A DNA stretch of 64,000 nt, taken from positions 744,001 through 808,000 of the forward strand of contig NZ_AORL01000021.1 of the NCBI RefSeq assembly GCF_000383095.1, in the 5' to 3' direction. Source of the DNA: Sphingomonas sp. PR090111-T3T-6A. Its GTDB lineage: Bacteria; Pseudomonadota; Alphaproteobacteria; Sphingomonadales; Sphingomonadaceae. The notes beneath the pieces were generated by a model, which saw only the letters and a program-made list of their open reading frames with translations, was not told the DNA's origin and ran no database searches. Below are positions 50,584 to 60,625 of this stretch, one piece after another. Every line of letters starts with the position of its first letter. The first letter of the stretch is position 1. Both the position numbers and the translations under genes were made by a program.

Positions 50584-52230
50584 ATGATCCGCAAAAGCCT
50601 TCTGCTCGCCGCGGTTGCTTCGTTCGCTTTCAACGCCGCGCACGCCGCCGAGACAAAATCCCCGACCGGGAAGACCGAGAAGAAGGCCGATGCCGCCGCC
50701 ACCGCCGCGCCGGATAAGGGGGTGCTCTTCACCCCGACCAGCGCCGAGAGCGAGGGCAGCGTGACGGTGGGCGGAAAGGCGATCGCCTATCGCGCGGTCG
50801 CGGGCACGATCATCGTCCACCCCAAGGGCTGGGACGATGCCGCCTGGCGCGAGGCGTCCGCGAGCGATCTCGGCGACAAGAAGAACGCCAAGGCCGAAGC
50901 CTCGATCTTCTACACCGCCTATTTCGCCAAGGGTGCGCCGTCCGCGAACCGGCCGGTCACCTTCCTCTACAATGGCGGCCCCGGCTCCTCGACGGTGTGG
51001 CTGCACATGGGCGCCTTCGGCCCGAAGCGGGTCGTCACCGCCGACGACAGCCATACGCCGGCCGCGCCCTATAGCCTCGTCAACAACGGCAACAGCCTGC
51101 TCGACGTGTCCGATCTGGTGTTCATCGATGCGCCCGGCACCGGGTTCAGCCGCATCGCGGGCAAGGACAAGGAGAAGGCCTTTTTCGGCATCGACGCCGA
51201 CGCCTATGCCTTCACCCAGTTCGTGAAGGGCTTCCTGAGCAAATATGGCCGCTGGAACTCGCCCAAATATCTGTTCGGCGAGAGCTACGGCACGCCGCGC
51301 TCGGCCGTCCTCATCAACGAGCTGACCACCGACGAAAATGTCGATTTCAACGGCGTGGTCCTGCTTTCGCAAATCCTCGATTTCAGCCTGTTCGCCGGGC
51401 TTCAGGGCGCCAATCCGGGCAATGTCGAGGGCTATGTGACCCAGTTGCCGACGATGGCGGCGACCGCCTGGTATCATAACCGCATCCCCGGCGGCCGGCC
51501 CGCCGCGCTCGAACCCTTCCTGAAGGAGGTGGAGCATTTCGCCTCCACCGAATATGCCGCCGCGCTGGCGCAGGGCAGCGAACTCGACCCCGCCGCGAAG
51601 CAGCACATCGCGGAGAAGCTGGCGGGCTACACCGGCATCTCCACCGCCTATATCCTGAAGGCGAACCTGCGCCTCGACGGGCCCAACTTCTCGAAGCAGT
51701 TGCAGGATGCCGACGGACTGACCACCGGCCGCCTCGACACCCGCTTCTCGGGCGCGGATATGGACCCGCTCTCCAAGGATGCGGACTATGATCCGCAGTC
51801 GGCAGCGCTCAGCTCGGCCTATGTGTCGGCGTTCAACGACTATGTCCGCAAGGACCTGCATTATGGGCAGGACGAGGTGTTCAAGCCGAGCATCGAGGTC
51901 TTCCCGCAATGGGACTGGAGCCACGCCTCTCCCGGCATGCCCGCGCTCAAGATGGTGGGCACGAGCGTGCTTCCCGATCTCGCCACGGCGATGAAATACA
52001 ACCCGCAGCTAAAGGTGATGTCGGCCGGCGGCTATTATGATCTCGCCACGCCTTATTATCAGGGCTGGTACGAGATGCATCATCTGCCGATCCCGGCCAA
52101 TCTCCAGCAGAATATCGAATATCATTATTATGAATCCGGCCACATGGTCTACGCGCACCCGGAAGCGGCGCGGAAGCTGCACGACGATGTGGCGAGCTTC
52201 ATCCGGCGAACCAACAATCTCGGGAACTGA
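50584..52230 (+). CDS. Exported S10-family serine carboxypeptidase
   Basis: A 548-residue protein with a signal peptide (cleavage after NAAHA) and a Lys-rich linker. The S10 fold shows VTFLYNGGPGSSTVWLHMGA (substrate/oxyanion loop), the Ser nucleophile in YLFGESYGTPRS, the Asp in GGYYDLATPY and the His in YYESGHMVYA. It trims C-terminal residues from peptides, presumably in the periplasm. S10 peptidases are common in Sphingomonadales and Xanthomonadales. GAGGGGCC precedes the ATG. A strong bidirectional hairpin follows. Confidence 0.93.
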   Translation: MIRKSLLLAAVASFAFNAAHAAETKSPTGKTEKKADAAATAAPDKGVLFTPTSAESEGSVTVGGKAIAYRAVAGTIIVHPKGWDDAAWREASASDLGDKKNAKAEASIFYTAYFAKGAPSANRPVTFLYNGGPGSSTVWLHMGAFGPKRVVTADDSHTPAAPYSLVNNGNSLLDVSDLVFIDAPGTGFSRIAGKDKEKAFFGIDADAYAFTQFVKGFLSKYGRWNSPKYLFGESYGTPRSAVLINELTTDENVDFNGVVLLSQILDFSLFAGLQGANPGNVEGYVTQLPTMAATAWYHNRIPGGRPAALEPFLKEVEHFASTEYAAALAQGSELDPAAKQHIAEKLAGYTGISTAYILKANLRLDGPNFSKQLQDADGLTTGRLDTRFSGADMDPLSKDADYDPQSAALSSAYVSAFNDYVRKDLHYGQDEVFKPSIEVFPQWDWSHASPGMPALKMVGTSVLPDLATAMKYNPQLKVMSAGGYYDLATPYYQGWYEMHHLPIPANLQQNIEYHYYESGHMVYAHPEAARKLHDDVASFIRRTNNLGN

Positions 52231-52239
52231 TCGAACGCG

Positions 52240-52265
52240 ACCGGGTGCCGAAATCGGCACCCGGT
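52240..52265. terminator. Bidirectional hairpin terminator
   Basis: ACCGGGTGCCGA (52240–52251) and TCGGCACCCGGT (52254–52265) form a perfect 12-bp stem with a minimal loop, between the convergent S10 and DyP genes, whose stops lie 10 and 16 bp away. It likely ends both transcripts. Confidence 0.75.
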
Positions 52266-52280
52266 TGGCCTATTAGGAGA

Positions 52281-53249
52281 TCAGGCCGGGGCCCCATCCG
52301 CCAGCTTTGCCAGCGTCGATCGCGAGGGGGCGAAGAAGGTGGTGCCGGTTTGTGCCGCAGAGAAGTCCAAAAGCCTGTCGTACGCGCCCTTCGGCTCCCC
52401 GACGAACATGCGCTCCAACATCTTCTCGATCACCCAAAGTCGGCGGGAATAGCCGATGAAATAAGTCCCGAACTCGCGCTTACCGGGACTGCCAAACGGC
52501 ATATTATCTCGCAATATATCGTGTTCGATTCCTTCCGGATCGACGATGGTCGCCAGACTCTTGTGTGATTTCTGGCCTTCCGTCTCGTCGTCGAGTTCAA
52601 TATTGTCCACTTTGGTGCGACCGATGATCTTCTCCTGCCGATCAGCGCCGATCGCCTTCCATGCGGTCAGGTCGTGCAGATATTTTTGGGTCACGACATA
52701 GCTGCCTCCGGCGAACTCACGATCCTCGTCTCCGACCAATGCCGAGTCCGGAATGTCCTGCCCCACGGGGTTCGCGGTTCCATCGATAAAGCCCAGAAGG
52801 TCCCTCGCATCGAAATAGCGGAACCCCGAAGTCTCATCGACGACCCGCACCGTGTCTCCAAGCGCGTCGAGCAGCAGCTTTGCCAGCTCGAAGCACAGGT
52901 CGGCCCGCTCCGCGCGGATGTGGAAAAGCAGATCACCCGGTGTCGAGGGCGCCTTGTGAACCGGCCCATCGATGGGGGAGAAAGGCTTGAGGTCAGCCGG
53001 ACGACCGGAGGGATCGAGCCGACCCCATAGAGCGGACCCGATCGCGACGATACAAGACAGCTTGCCCTCCAGATCGCGAAATCCGACGGTTTTTATCAGG
53101 TCATCAAGCCCGCCGAGCGCCGCGCGCACGCTCCCGATCGCCTCATCGCCATCCGCTACCTCGACGACCAGAAAGATGGCGGCGCGCGAAAGCGGAGCCT
53201 CAATGCTCTGCGCGTCGATTGGCACCCGATCCCAAGCATGTCCCGCCAT
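52281..53249 (-). CDS. DyP-type peroxidase
   Basis: A 322-residue haem peroxidase of the dye-decolorising family. The signature GFIDG is at 153–157 with the catalytic Asp156. The proximal haem His is probably in QKSHKSL (about 229), and the distal Arg is in a C-terminal IGYSRRLWVIEKMLERMF segment. FHIRAERADLCFELA is conserved. No signal peptide is seen, so it is cytoplasmic or packaged in an encapsulin; no encapsulin gene is visible. Substrates of the family are peroxide plus phenols or dyes. Confidence 0.92.
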   Translation of the reverse strand: MAGHAWDRVPIDAQSIEAPLSRAAIFLVVEVADGDEAIGSVRAALGGLDDLIKTVGFRDLEGKLSCIVAIGSALWGRLDPSGRPADLKPFSPIDGPVHKAPSTPGDLLFHIRAERADLCFELAKLLLDALGDTVRVVDETSGFRYFDARDLLGFIDGTANPVGQDIPDSALVGDEDREFAGGSYVVTQKYLHDLTAWKAIGADRQEKIIGRTKVDNIELDDETEGQKSHKSLATIVDPEGIEHDILRDNMPFGSPGKREFGTYFIGYSRRLWVIEKMLERMFVGEPKGAYDRLLDFSAAQTGTTFFAPSRSTLAKLADGAPA

Positions 53250-53396
53250 ATATCTACCCCCGGTTGCGACGCAGCGGCCATATCGACGAGAGTCCGTCCG
53301 CGCGGGCTCTTTCTATGCCGGGAAGCGGACCATCTTCAAACAGCCGATCCGGGCCTTCGTAGGCAGAAGCCCGATCGACCGATGATCTGACAGCAG

Positions 53397-54350
53397 CTAG
53401 CCCCGCCTCGCCATATCAGCCTGCAGGCTCCGCCGCAGGCGCCGTCCCGCTCCCAGCAACAGCCAGCCGGCCGATTTCCAGGCCACCCGAGGCGACGGGT
53501 CCGGATAACCGGCGAGAAGTTGCATGGCCATGCCATATTCCCGGCGCTGGAAGGCGCGCATCGCTAGCGAACGAGCCAGGATCGCACGACCCATCGCGAA
53601 TTGCGGCGCGAGGCCGGGATGCCTTGGCAGGAACTGACTTTCGACAAGCCGGCGCGATCGCATCATCTGAACGAAATCGTCGGACATCGCGCCCGGACGA
53701 AGCCGGTAGCCGACGAGATACTCGGGCACGGCGGCAATCTCGTGCCGTTCGGCGATCTGGAGGTACAGCTTCCAGTCCTCGCACCCCTGCCCTTCGGCCT
53801 TGCGCAACGCCTCGTCGAAGCCGCCAACGGCCAGCACGGCCTCCCGGCGGAGGAGCGCATTGCTGGCGCTCACCACCAGATTGCCCAGGCACATCTGCGG
53901 AAAGGCCCAGCCCTCGTGGCGCAGCGGTGGCGCGTAGCCCAGAAGCGCTCCTTCGGGCGCGAGCCAATAGCACCATGCGTACACCAGCGCCGTGCCGGGT
54001 CCGGCTGCCCGGAAACGCTCGACCTGCCGCTCGATCTTGCTCGGATACCAGAGGTCGTCCGCATCCAGCGTCGCGATGAAGGCGCCTCGCGCCTCGGCGA
54101 TCCCTCTGTTGCGGGCGGCGGCCACTCCGCCGTTCGGCTGGAAGACATAGCGCAGCCGGGGATCGACGGCGGCATGACGCTTCACCACCGAACCCGTGGC
54201 GTCCTCAGACTCGTCGTCAACGACGATCACTTCCAGATGCCGGTAAGTCTGGCCCAGCGCGGTTGCCAGCGTGGCATCGATCGTCCGCGCCGCATTATAG
54301 GCCGGCACGATAACGGAAACCAGGTCGGGATCGGCCGGTCGTTCAAGCAT
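53397..54350 (-). CDS. Family 2 glycosyltransferase
   Basis: A 317-residue GT-A enzyme. Nucleotide-sugar motifs are VSVIVPAYNAARTIDATLAT at the N-terminus and the metal-binding TLDADDLWYPSKIERQ (DxD, about 95–110). EGQGCEDWKLYLQIAERHE carries the putative catalytic acid (ED). The C-terminal about 60 residues are basic. It probably adds a sugar to a lipid-linked glycan. It is divergent from the UDP-xylose synthase gene and likely belongs to the same glycan cluster. Confidence 0.88.
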   Translation of the reverse strand: MLERPADPDLVSVIVPAYNAARTIDATLATALGQTYRHLEVIVVDDESEDATGSVVKRHAAVDPRLRYVFQPNGGVAAARNRGIAEARGAFIATLDADDLWYPSKIERQVERFRAAGPGTALVYAWCYWLAPEGALLGYAPPLRHEGWAFPQMCLGNLVVSASNALLRREAVLAVGGFDEALRKAEGQGCEDWKLYLQIAERHEIAAVPEYLVGYRLRPGAMSDDFVQMMRSRRLVESQFLPRHPGLAPQFAMGRAILARSLAMRAFQRREYGMAMQLLAGYPDPSPRVAWKSAGWLLLGAGRRLRRSLQADMARRG

Positions 54351-54617
54351 CGTTCACCGGAGCTAAAGTCATCGTCGTGTCGTGGGAAGCAGATTACGGC
54401 GATTCTCGACTAACCGTTTTGATATGTGGTTAATCCGAAAGTTGCGGCGGAACGCGAGCCGCTGCCAGCGAGTATAGGGCTGGCCAATTCCCTGTCGGGA
54501 GATGGCGCTTCGCCGGCCGTCACCGCTTTGCGGTTTCGGACGGGCGGATAACTGTGCCCGCGCCTGTATTCCGGGGCATTCCGGATCGCTGGCGGGGGTT
54601 GTTGCGCGGGAGGATCA

Positions 54618-55598
54618 ATGTTCGAACGTCGGCGAAGGGTGCTCGTGACAGGGGGAGCGGGCTTCCTCGGCTCCCACCTGTGTCAGCGGCTGCTGGAGCA
54701 GGGAAACCACGTCATCTGCGTGGACAATTTTTACACGGGAACCCGTGATAACCTGATGACGATGATAGACAATCCTCAGTTCGAGGTTGTCCGTCACGAC
54801 GTTACTTTCCCGCTCTATGTGGAAATCGACGAGATCTACAATCTCGCCTGCCCGGCGAGCCCGGTTCATTATCAATACAATCCCGTACAGACCACGAAGA
54901 CGAGCGTGCATGGTGCGATCAATATGCTGGGGCTGGCCAAGCGTACCCGTGCGCGAATCCTCCAGGCCTCCACCTCGGAAGTCTATGGCGATCCCCATGT
55001 CCACCCGCAGACCGAGGATTATTGGGGCCGCGTGAACCCGATCGGCCCGCGCGCCTGCTATGACGAGGGCAAGCGCTGCGCCGAGACGCTGTTCTTCGAC
55101 TATCGGCGCCAGTGCGACCTGTCGATCAAGGTTGCGCGGATCTTCAATACCTATGGGCCGCGCATGGCGGCCTATGACGGGCGCGTCATTTCCAACTTCA
55201 TCGTCCAGGCGCTTACGGGCCAGCCCATCACCATCTACGGCAACGGGCAGCAGACGCGCTCCTTCTGCTATGTGGATGATCTGATCGATGGGCTGATCCG
55301 GCTGATGGCGTCGCCGGATGAGATTACGGGGCCGATGAACCTCGGCAATCCGGCGGAATTTACCATGCTGGAGTTGGCCGAGCAGGTGATCGAGCTCACA
55401 GGCTCCCGCTCCGAAATCCGTTTCATGCCGTTGCCCGAGGACGATCCCCGGCAGCGCCAGCCCGCGATTGCCCATGCCCGCGCGACGCTGGGCTGGGAGC
55501 CGACCGTGCAACTGCGCGAGGGCCTCACGAAGACGATCGCCTATTTCGAGGAGATGATCCGCGCCGAGGCTATCGAGACGCGGATCGCCGCCGAATGA
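54618..55598 (+). CDS. UDP-glucuronate decarboxylase (UDP-xylose synthase)
   Basis: A 326-residue extended SDR. NAD motif [20 protein letters not shown], catalytic Tyr-x3-Lys in [11 protein letters not shown], the Ser/Thr in [10 protein letters not shown], and [11 protein letters not shown] with [16 protein letters not shown], all characteristic of UXS enzymes. It converts UDP-glucuronate to UDP-xylose. GGGAGG lies 5 bp before the ATG. It heads a five-gene operon (UXS, GalE, two glycosyltransferases, ABC exporter); galE overlaps its stop by 4 bp. A xylose-containing glycan or glycolipid is implied. Confidence 0.92.
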   Translation: MFERRRRVLVTGGAGFLGSHLCQRLLEQGNHVICVDNFYTGTRDNLMTMIDNPQFEVVRHDVTFPLYVEIDEIYNLACPASPVHYQYNPVQTTKTSVHGAINMLGLAKRTRARILQASTSEVYGDPHVHPQTEDYWGRVNPIGPRACYDEGKRCAETLFFDYRRQCDLSIKVARIFNTYGPRMAAYDGRVISNFIVQALTGQPITIYGNGQQTRSFCYVDDLIDGLIRLMASPDEITGPMNLGNPAEFTMLELAEQVIELTGSRSEIRFMPLPEDDPRQRQPAIAHARATLGWEPTVQLREGLTKTIAYFEEMIRAEAIETRIAAE

Positions 55599-56707
55599 AG
55601 ACCGTCCTCGTCACCGGCGGCGCGGGTTATGTCGGCTCCCATTGCTGCAAGGCGTTCGCGGAAGCTGGCTGGCGCGTCGTCGTGCTCGACAATCTTGCGC
55701 GTGGCTGGCGGGAGGCGGTCCGCTGGGGGCCGCTTATCGAGGCGGACATTCGCGATGAGGCCGCGGTGCGCGCGGCACTCTCCGCCCATCGGCCCGATCT
55801 CGTCGCCCATTTCGCGGCTTTTGCTTATGTGGGCGAGTCCGTCGCCGACCCGGCGCTCTATTATGGGAACAACACGGCCGGCACGCTCGCGCTGCTGGAG
55901 GCGATGCGGGCGGAGGGGTGCGGGCGCCTGCTCTTCTCCAGTACCTGCGCGAGCTACGGCATCCCACAATCCCTGCCGATCGACGAGAGCCACGGCCAGT
56001 CGCCGATCAACGCCTATGGCTGGTCCAAATTCATCATCGAGCGGATGCTCGAGGATTATGGCCGGGCCTATGGGCTGGCGTCGGTGGCACTGCGCTATTT
56101 CAACGCGGCCGGCTGCGATCCGGAGGGCGAGATCGGCGAGCGGCACGAGCCGGAAACCCATGCCATCCCGCTGGCGATCGAGGCGGCGCGTCGGCCCGAC
56201 CGTCCCTTCACCGTGCTCGGCACCGATTTCCCGACCCCGGACGGCAGCGCGATCCGCGATTATGTCCATGTCGCCGATCTGGCGCGGGCGCATTTGCTTG
56301 CCGGCGAGATGCTGCTGAGCCAGGGCGGCACGCTTCAGTTCAATCTCGGCACGGGCATCGGCACCAGCGTGCTCGAACTGCTCTCGGCGGTCGAGCGGGT
56401 GGCGGGGCAGGCTCCGGCCGTCCGCCACGGGCCGCGCCGCGAGGGTGATCCGGCGGTGCTGGTCGCCTCCTTCGCCAAGGCTGAGCGCGAACTGGGCTGG
56501 CGGCCCCTTCAGTCCGATATCGATTTCATCATCGCCACGGCCCTTCGCTGGCACGACCGCTCCGCCCCGGGGCGATGGTGGCGCGCGCAGCCGTCGCCGG
56601 CCGATGACAGGGAAGCACGATGGACGCACCCTCTGGCGAAGGCATCTTCCATGTGCCGGTCGCGCATATATCCGATTGCTCAGTCGACGGGCGCCCCGAC
56701 GGCATGA
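55595..56707 (+). CDS. galE: UDP-glucose/UDP-sugar 4-epimerase
   Basis: A 370-residue extended SDR. NAD motif [20 protein letters not shown], Ser in [10 protein letters not shown], Tyr-x3-Lys in [13 protein letters not shown], then [14 protein letters not shown] and [14 protein letters not shown]. It interconverts UDP-Glc/UDP-Gal or, beside a UXS, UDP-xylose/UDP-arabinose. The normal fold ends near [11 protein letters not shown]; the last about 45 residues are a low-complexity tail read through the start of the next gene, which overlaps by 88 bp. Confidence 0.9.
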   Translation: MKTVLVTGGAGYVGSHCCKAFAEAGWRVVVLDNLARGWREAVRWGPLIEADIRDEAAVRAALSAHRPDLVAHFAAFAYVGESVADPALYYGNNTAGTLALLEAMRAEGCGRLLFSSTCASYGIPQSLPIDESHGQSPINAYGWSKFIIERMLEDYGRAYGLASVALRYFNAAGCDPEGEIGERHEPETHAIPLAIEAARRPDRPFTVLGTDFPTPDGSAIRDYVHVADLARAHLLAGEMLLSQGGTLQFNLGTGIGTSVLELLSAVERVAGQAPAVRHGPRREGDPAVLVASFAKAERELGWRPLQSDIDFIIATALRWHDRSAPGRWWRAQPSPADDREARWTHPLAKASSMCRSRIYPIAQSTGAPTA

Positions 56708-57783
56708 CCATTTTCTGGCGAGGAAACCGCCCGATCGGCCATGTGCTCACCCATCTGGGCCGGGTGACGCGTGCGGCGGTGGATCATATCGACACGGCCT
56801 TCCTCGCGCGGATCGACGAGGAGGAGGAGGTGCATCAATCCGCACTTTCGAGCCATGCCGCCAGCGTGGTGATCTGCACGCGCGACAGGCCTGACGAACT
56901 CGCCCGCTGCCTCGCCTCCCTGCCCCGACAGAGCCTCCGGCCGCGTGAGGTGATCGTCGTCGACAACGCCTCGCGCGACGGGCGGACGCGCGAGGTCGCG
57001 CTGGCCGCCGGCGTCACCTATGTGCGTGAGGATCGGCCGGGGCTCGATTTCGCGCGCAACACGGGCGCGCGCGCCGCCACCTCCGAGATCGTTGCCTATA
57101 CCGACGACGATGTGCTCCTCCATCCGCGCTGGCTGGAGCGGCTGGTCGCGGCCTTCGACGATCCGGCGATCTCGGCCGTGACGGGGCTCGTCCTCCCCGC
57201 CGAGCTTGCCACCGAGGCGCAGCGCCATTTCGAGACCTATTGGGGCTTCGGCCAGGGCTATGTGCGGCGCGATTTCGCCCCTGCCCATTTCGTCAATCGC
57301 GGCAGCGCGGTGTTCCCCGCCTGGGATATCGGCGCGGGCGCGAGCATGGCCTTCCGCCGCGCCGTGTTCGACGAGGCCGGCCTGTTCGACGAGCGGCTCG
57401 ATGTCGGCCAGGCGGGCTGCTCGGGCGATTCCGAATATTGGTATCGGCTGCTCGCGCGCGGACATAGCTGCCGCTACGCGCCGGATTCGATCGCCTTCCA
57501 CTTCCACCGCCGGACGATCGAGGGGCTGGCGGGGCAGATCTATGCCTATATGCGCGGCCACACCGCGGCGCTGATGGTGCAATATGAGCGCACCGGCATC
57601 GCCGCCAACCGCGCCCGCGCGCTGCGCTGGATGCCGGTCTGGTACGCACGCCGGCTGACTCTTCGGCTCCTCGGCCGCCGGCGGATCGAGGATCGGTTCC
57701 TCGGTCGCGAGGTGGCGGGCTATGTCGCGGGGCTGCGCTTCTATCATCGCCACCGCCACCCGCTCGCGGAGGGCGCGCGATGA
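56620..57783 (+). CDS. Family 2 glycosyltransferase with N-terminal extension
   Basis: A 387-residue protein. Residues 1–75 form an extension ([20 protein letters not shown]). The GT-A domain begins at ASVVICTRDRPDELARCLAS; the metal site is AYTDDDVLLHPRW, and CSGDSEYWYRLLARG carries the probable catalytic acidic residue. The start lies 88 bp inside galE, with GGGAAG upstream, and the stop overlaps the next glycosyltransferase by 4 bp. The sugar is unknown; xylose, arabinose or galactose fit the upstream enzymes. Confidence 0.87.
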   Translation: MDAPSGEGIFHVPVAHISDCSVDGRPDGMTIFWRGNRPIGHVLTHLGRVTRAAVDHIDTAFLARIDEEEEVHQSALSSHAASVVICTRDRPDELARCLASLPRQSLRPREVIVVDNASRDGRTREVALAAGVTYVREDRPGLDFARNTGARAATSEIVAYTDDDVLLHPRWLERLVAAFDDPAISAVTGLVLPAELATEAQRHFETYWGFGQGYVRRDFAPAHFVNRGSAVFPAWDIGAGASMAFRRAVFDEAGLFDERLDVGQAGCSGDSEYWYRLLARGHSCRYAPDSIAFHFHRRTIEGLAGQIYAYMRGHTAALMVQYERTGIAANRARALRWMPVWYARRLTLRLLGRRRIEDRFLGREVAGYVAGLRFYHRHRHPLAEGAR

Positions 57784-58781
57784 GGTCCACCGAACTGGTG
57801 AGCGTGGTCATCCCCGCCTACAACGCCTCGGCGACGATCGACGAGACGCTGCGCAGCGTCCGCGCGCAGACGCACGCCTATCTGGAGATCATTGTCGTCG
57901 ACGACGGATCGAAGGACGACACGCTCGACATTGCCCGCCGCCACGCCGCGATGGACCCGCGCATCCGCGTGCTGTCGCAGGCCAATGCCGGCGTTGCCGC
58001 CGCGCGCAATTTCGGATGGAAGAGCGCCCACGCCGATCTCATCGCCTTCGTCGACGCCGACGACCTCTGGGCGCCGACCAAGATCGAGCGCCAGCTTCAT
58101 GCCCTGCTCGGAGGGGGCAAGCGGGTCGGCCTCGTCTATGCCTGGTATCAGCTCATCGATGGCGAGAGCCGCGTGCTCCAGCCGGGCGGCAAGCCGCTCT
58201 TCGAGGGCGATGTGCTGGACGACATCTTCTGCGGCAACTTCATCGGCAACGGCAGCGCCGTGCTGGTCCGCCGGCAGGTGCTGATCGACACGCAGGGTTT
58301 CGAGAGCAGCCTCAGGGCGGCGGACGCGCAGGGCTGCGAGGATCTGCTCTTCTACTGCCGCGCCGCCGAGCGGCACCATTTCGCGGTGATCCCCGATTAT
58401 CTGATCGGCTACCGCACTTTGCCGGACAATATGTCGAGCAACCTGCCGCGGATGCTGCGCTCCTGGATGCTGGTGATGGACGAGATGGAGACGCGCCATG
58501 CCGACCGTCACGCCACGCTCGCGACGGGCCTGCGCCATTATGGCGCCTGGCTGCTGTTCAAGGCGCTGAGGACGGGGCGGCTCGATTATTTCCGCGAGGT
58601 GCTCTCGCTCCTTGCCGGCCGGGACAAGGGGATCGCGCTGGTCGCCTTCTGGCTCGATCTGCCGGGCTGGTGCGTCAACGCAGTGCGCTGGCGTGTGCAG
58701 GCCTCGCTTGGGCGGCTGCGCCGACCCGTCAAACCGCCGGTCGCCTCCTTCCCGGTCGAGGAGCCGCGCCAATGGGCCTGA
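57780..58781 (+). CDS. Family 2 glycosyltransferase
   Basis: A 333-residue GT-A enzyme similar in layout to that at 53397. It opens VSVVIPAYNASATIDETLRS, has the metal site AFVDADDLWAPTKIERQ, the DAQGCEDLLFYCRAAERHH acid region, and a basic C-terminus. Its start overlaps the previous gene by 4 bp and its end overlaps the ABC transporter by 10 bp, so translation is tightly coupled. Confidence 0.9.
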   Translation: MRSTELVSVVIPAYNASATIDETLRSVRAQTHAYLEIIVVDDGSKDDTLDIARRHAAMDPRIRVLSQANAGVAAARNFGWKSAHADLIAFVDADDLWAPTKIERQLHALLGGGKRVGLVYAWYQLIDGESRVLQPGGKPLFEGDVLDDIFCGNFIGNGSAVLVRRQVLIDTQGFESSLRAADAQGCEDLLFYCRAAERHHFAVIPDYLIGYRTLPDNMSSNLPRMLRSWMLVMDEMETRHADRHATLATGLRHYGAWLLFKALRTGRLDYFREVLSLLAGRDKGIALVAFWLDLPGWCVNAVRWRVQASLGRLRRPVKPPVASFPVEEPRQWA

Positions 58782-60586
58782 GCGCTCCTCCGCCGACCGA
58801 CCAGCAGCGCGGAGACCGGCTCGGCACCCTGCTGGCGCTGTGGCGGCTGGTCGCCGCCTCGCCGATCCCGCGCTGGGCGACGCCAGTGCTGATCCTGCTC
58901 GGGCTCATTTCCTCGCTCGCCGAGACGCTGGGGATCACGCTGGTCGTGCTCTTCTTCTATTCGGCGACGGGGCAGCTTGGGCAGGCGGTTTCCTCTAACG
59001 GGATGCTGGGCGGCGTGCTGCGCCACACCACCGGCTGGTTCAGCAGCTCGATCGAGATGGCAGCGGTGATCCTGCTGCTGATCGTGGCGCGGGCGGGCCT
59101 CTCCTTCCTTCATGGCATGCTGAGCGCGCGGATCAGCGAGCAGATCAGCGAGGATGTCCGCAATCGCGTCCACCACCAGTATCTGAGCGTCGCCTATCCC
59201 TTCATCCAGAAGCATGAGCAGGCCTATCTGATGCAGGTGCTGGGGACGGAGACATGGCTGATCTCCGGCGCCCACAGCAGCCTGACGCGGATCGTGGTCA
59301 ACATCTGCTCGATCCTCGTCTTCGCGGCGGCACTGCTCAGCCTCTCGTGGCAGATCACGCTGACCGCGGCGGTCGGGTCGCTGCTCGTCTCGCTGGGGCT
59401 GCGGCGCCTGTCCCGGACGGCGCACCAGCTCGGGCGGCATGTCAAATATGTCCACCAGCTGCTGGGCGAGCATATGCTCATGACATTGCAGGGGATGCGG
59501 ACGATCCGCGCTTATGGTCAGGAGACCTTGCATCAACAGCGCTTCGAGCATGCGTCAGCCGACGCCCGGCAAACGGCGCTCGCGCTCTATCGCCTGATGG
59601 CGCAGCTCCACCCGCTGACCGAACTCGGGTCCATCACGGTGCTGTGCATCATCATCGGGATGGCCGGCATCTGGCATACCGGCCTCCCCGTCACGCTGGC
59701 GGCGATCGCCCTGCTCTACCGGCTGCAACCGCATCTGCGCGAACTGGAGGGCAATCTGCTCGGCCTTGCGCAGATCGAGCCTCAGCTCGATTCCGTGCGA
59801 GCCATGCTTGCAACCGGCGACAAGGATTACCCGTCGCCCGGCCATCGCCCGATCCGCTCGCTGGAATCGAGCATCCGCTTCGAACGGATAAGCCTCGTCT
59901 ATGACAGTGCACGGGGAGCAGCGCTGACAGACGTGTCGTTCGACATCCCGGCGGGCAAGACGACCGCGCTGGTGGGCGCGAGCGGCGCGGGCAAGACGAC
60001 GATCGTGAACCTGCTGCTCCGGCTCTATCGGCCGACGGAGGGCCGGATTCTGGTCGATGGCGTACCGCTGGAGGACATCCGGCGGAACGAGTGGCTCGAT
60101 CTGCTCGCGATCGCCGGTCAGGACGTCGACCTGATTGAAGGAACGGTGATCGACAATATCCGCATGGCCAACCAGACATCGAGCGACGAGGATGTCCGCG
60201 CGGCCCTGCATGTCGCCGGCATCGCCGAGACCATCAGCCGGTTGCCCGATGGCTATTCCACCTGGATCGGGCAGCAGGGCATGCGCTTCTCCGGCGGCCA
60301 GCGGCAAAGGCTCGGGCTGGCCCGCGCCATTCTGCGCGATCCCGGCATCCTGATCCTAGACGAGGCAATGAGCGCGCTCGACAAGAGCCTCGAAGACAGC
60401 ATCCGGCACGCGATCGACCGGCGTTTCGCGGGCCGCACGCGGCTGCTCATCACCCATCGCACCGAGACGCTGCACGACGTCGATCATGTTGTCTGCCTGG
60501 ATCAGGGCCGGGTCGTGGCGGAGGGCACGCCCGCTGTCGTTTTCGCGAACAGGAAGGACCGCGTCCCGACGATGGTGGGGCGCTAA
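58772..60586 (+). CDS. ABC exporter, fused permease and ATPase
   Basis: A 604-residue half-transporter. ATG 58772 (GGAG 8 bp upstream) begins the real protein; the frame happens to stay open for 350 codons further upstream and that part is not coding. The membrane domain has about six spans (VLILLGLISSLAETLGITLV, MAAVILLLIVARAGLSFL and others). The ATPase has Walker A GASGAGKTT, signature FSGGQRQRLGLA, Walker B ILILDEA and the H-loop LLITHRTE. It probably exports or flips the glycan or glycolipid made by the preceding genes. Confidence 0.92.
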   Translation: MGLSAPPPTDQQRGDRLGTLLALWRLVAASPIPRWATPVLILLGLISSLAETLGITLVVLFFYSATGQLGQAVSSNGMLGGVLRHTTGWFSSSIEMAAVILLLIVARAGLSFLHGMLSARISEQISEDVRNRVHHQYLSVAYPFIQKHEQAYLMQVLGTETWLISGAHSSLTRIVVNICSILVFAAALLSLSWQITLTAAVGSLLVSLGLRRLSRTAHQLGRHVKYVHQLLGEHMLMTLQGMRTIRAYGQETLHQQRFEHASADARQTALALYRLMAQLHPLTELGSITVLCIIIGMAGIWHTGLPVTLAAIALLYRLQPHLRELEGNLLGLAQIEPQLDSVRAMLATGDKDYPSPGHRPIRSLESSIRFERISLVYDSARGAALTDVSFDIPAGKTTALVGASGAGKTTIVNLLLRLYRPTEGRILVDGVPLEDIRRNEWLDLLAIAGQDVDLIEGTVIDNIRMANQTSSDEDVRAALHVAGIAETISRLPDGYSTWIGQQGMRFSGGQRQRLGLARAILRDPGILILDEAMSALDKSLEDSIRHAIDRRFAGRTRLLITHRTETLHDVDHVVCLDQGRVVAEGTPAVVFANRKDRVPTMVGR

Positions 60587-60625
60587 ATCATTCTGTCGCA
60601 AACGACGGAGGCTTCGCCCCTCCGA

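Noticed and set aside
57722-60586. A 954-residue frame covering the ABC transporter and upstream DNA
   Set aside because: The first 350 codons are antisense-like, Arg/Ala-rich sequence in the wrong frame of a clear glycosyltransferase gene; the transporter begins at ATG 58772 with its own ribosome site.
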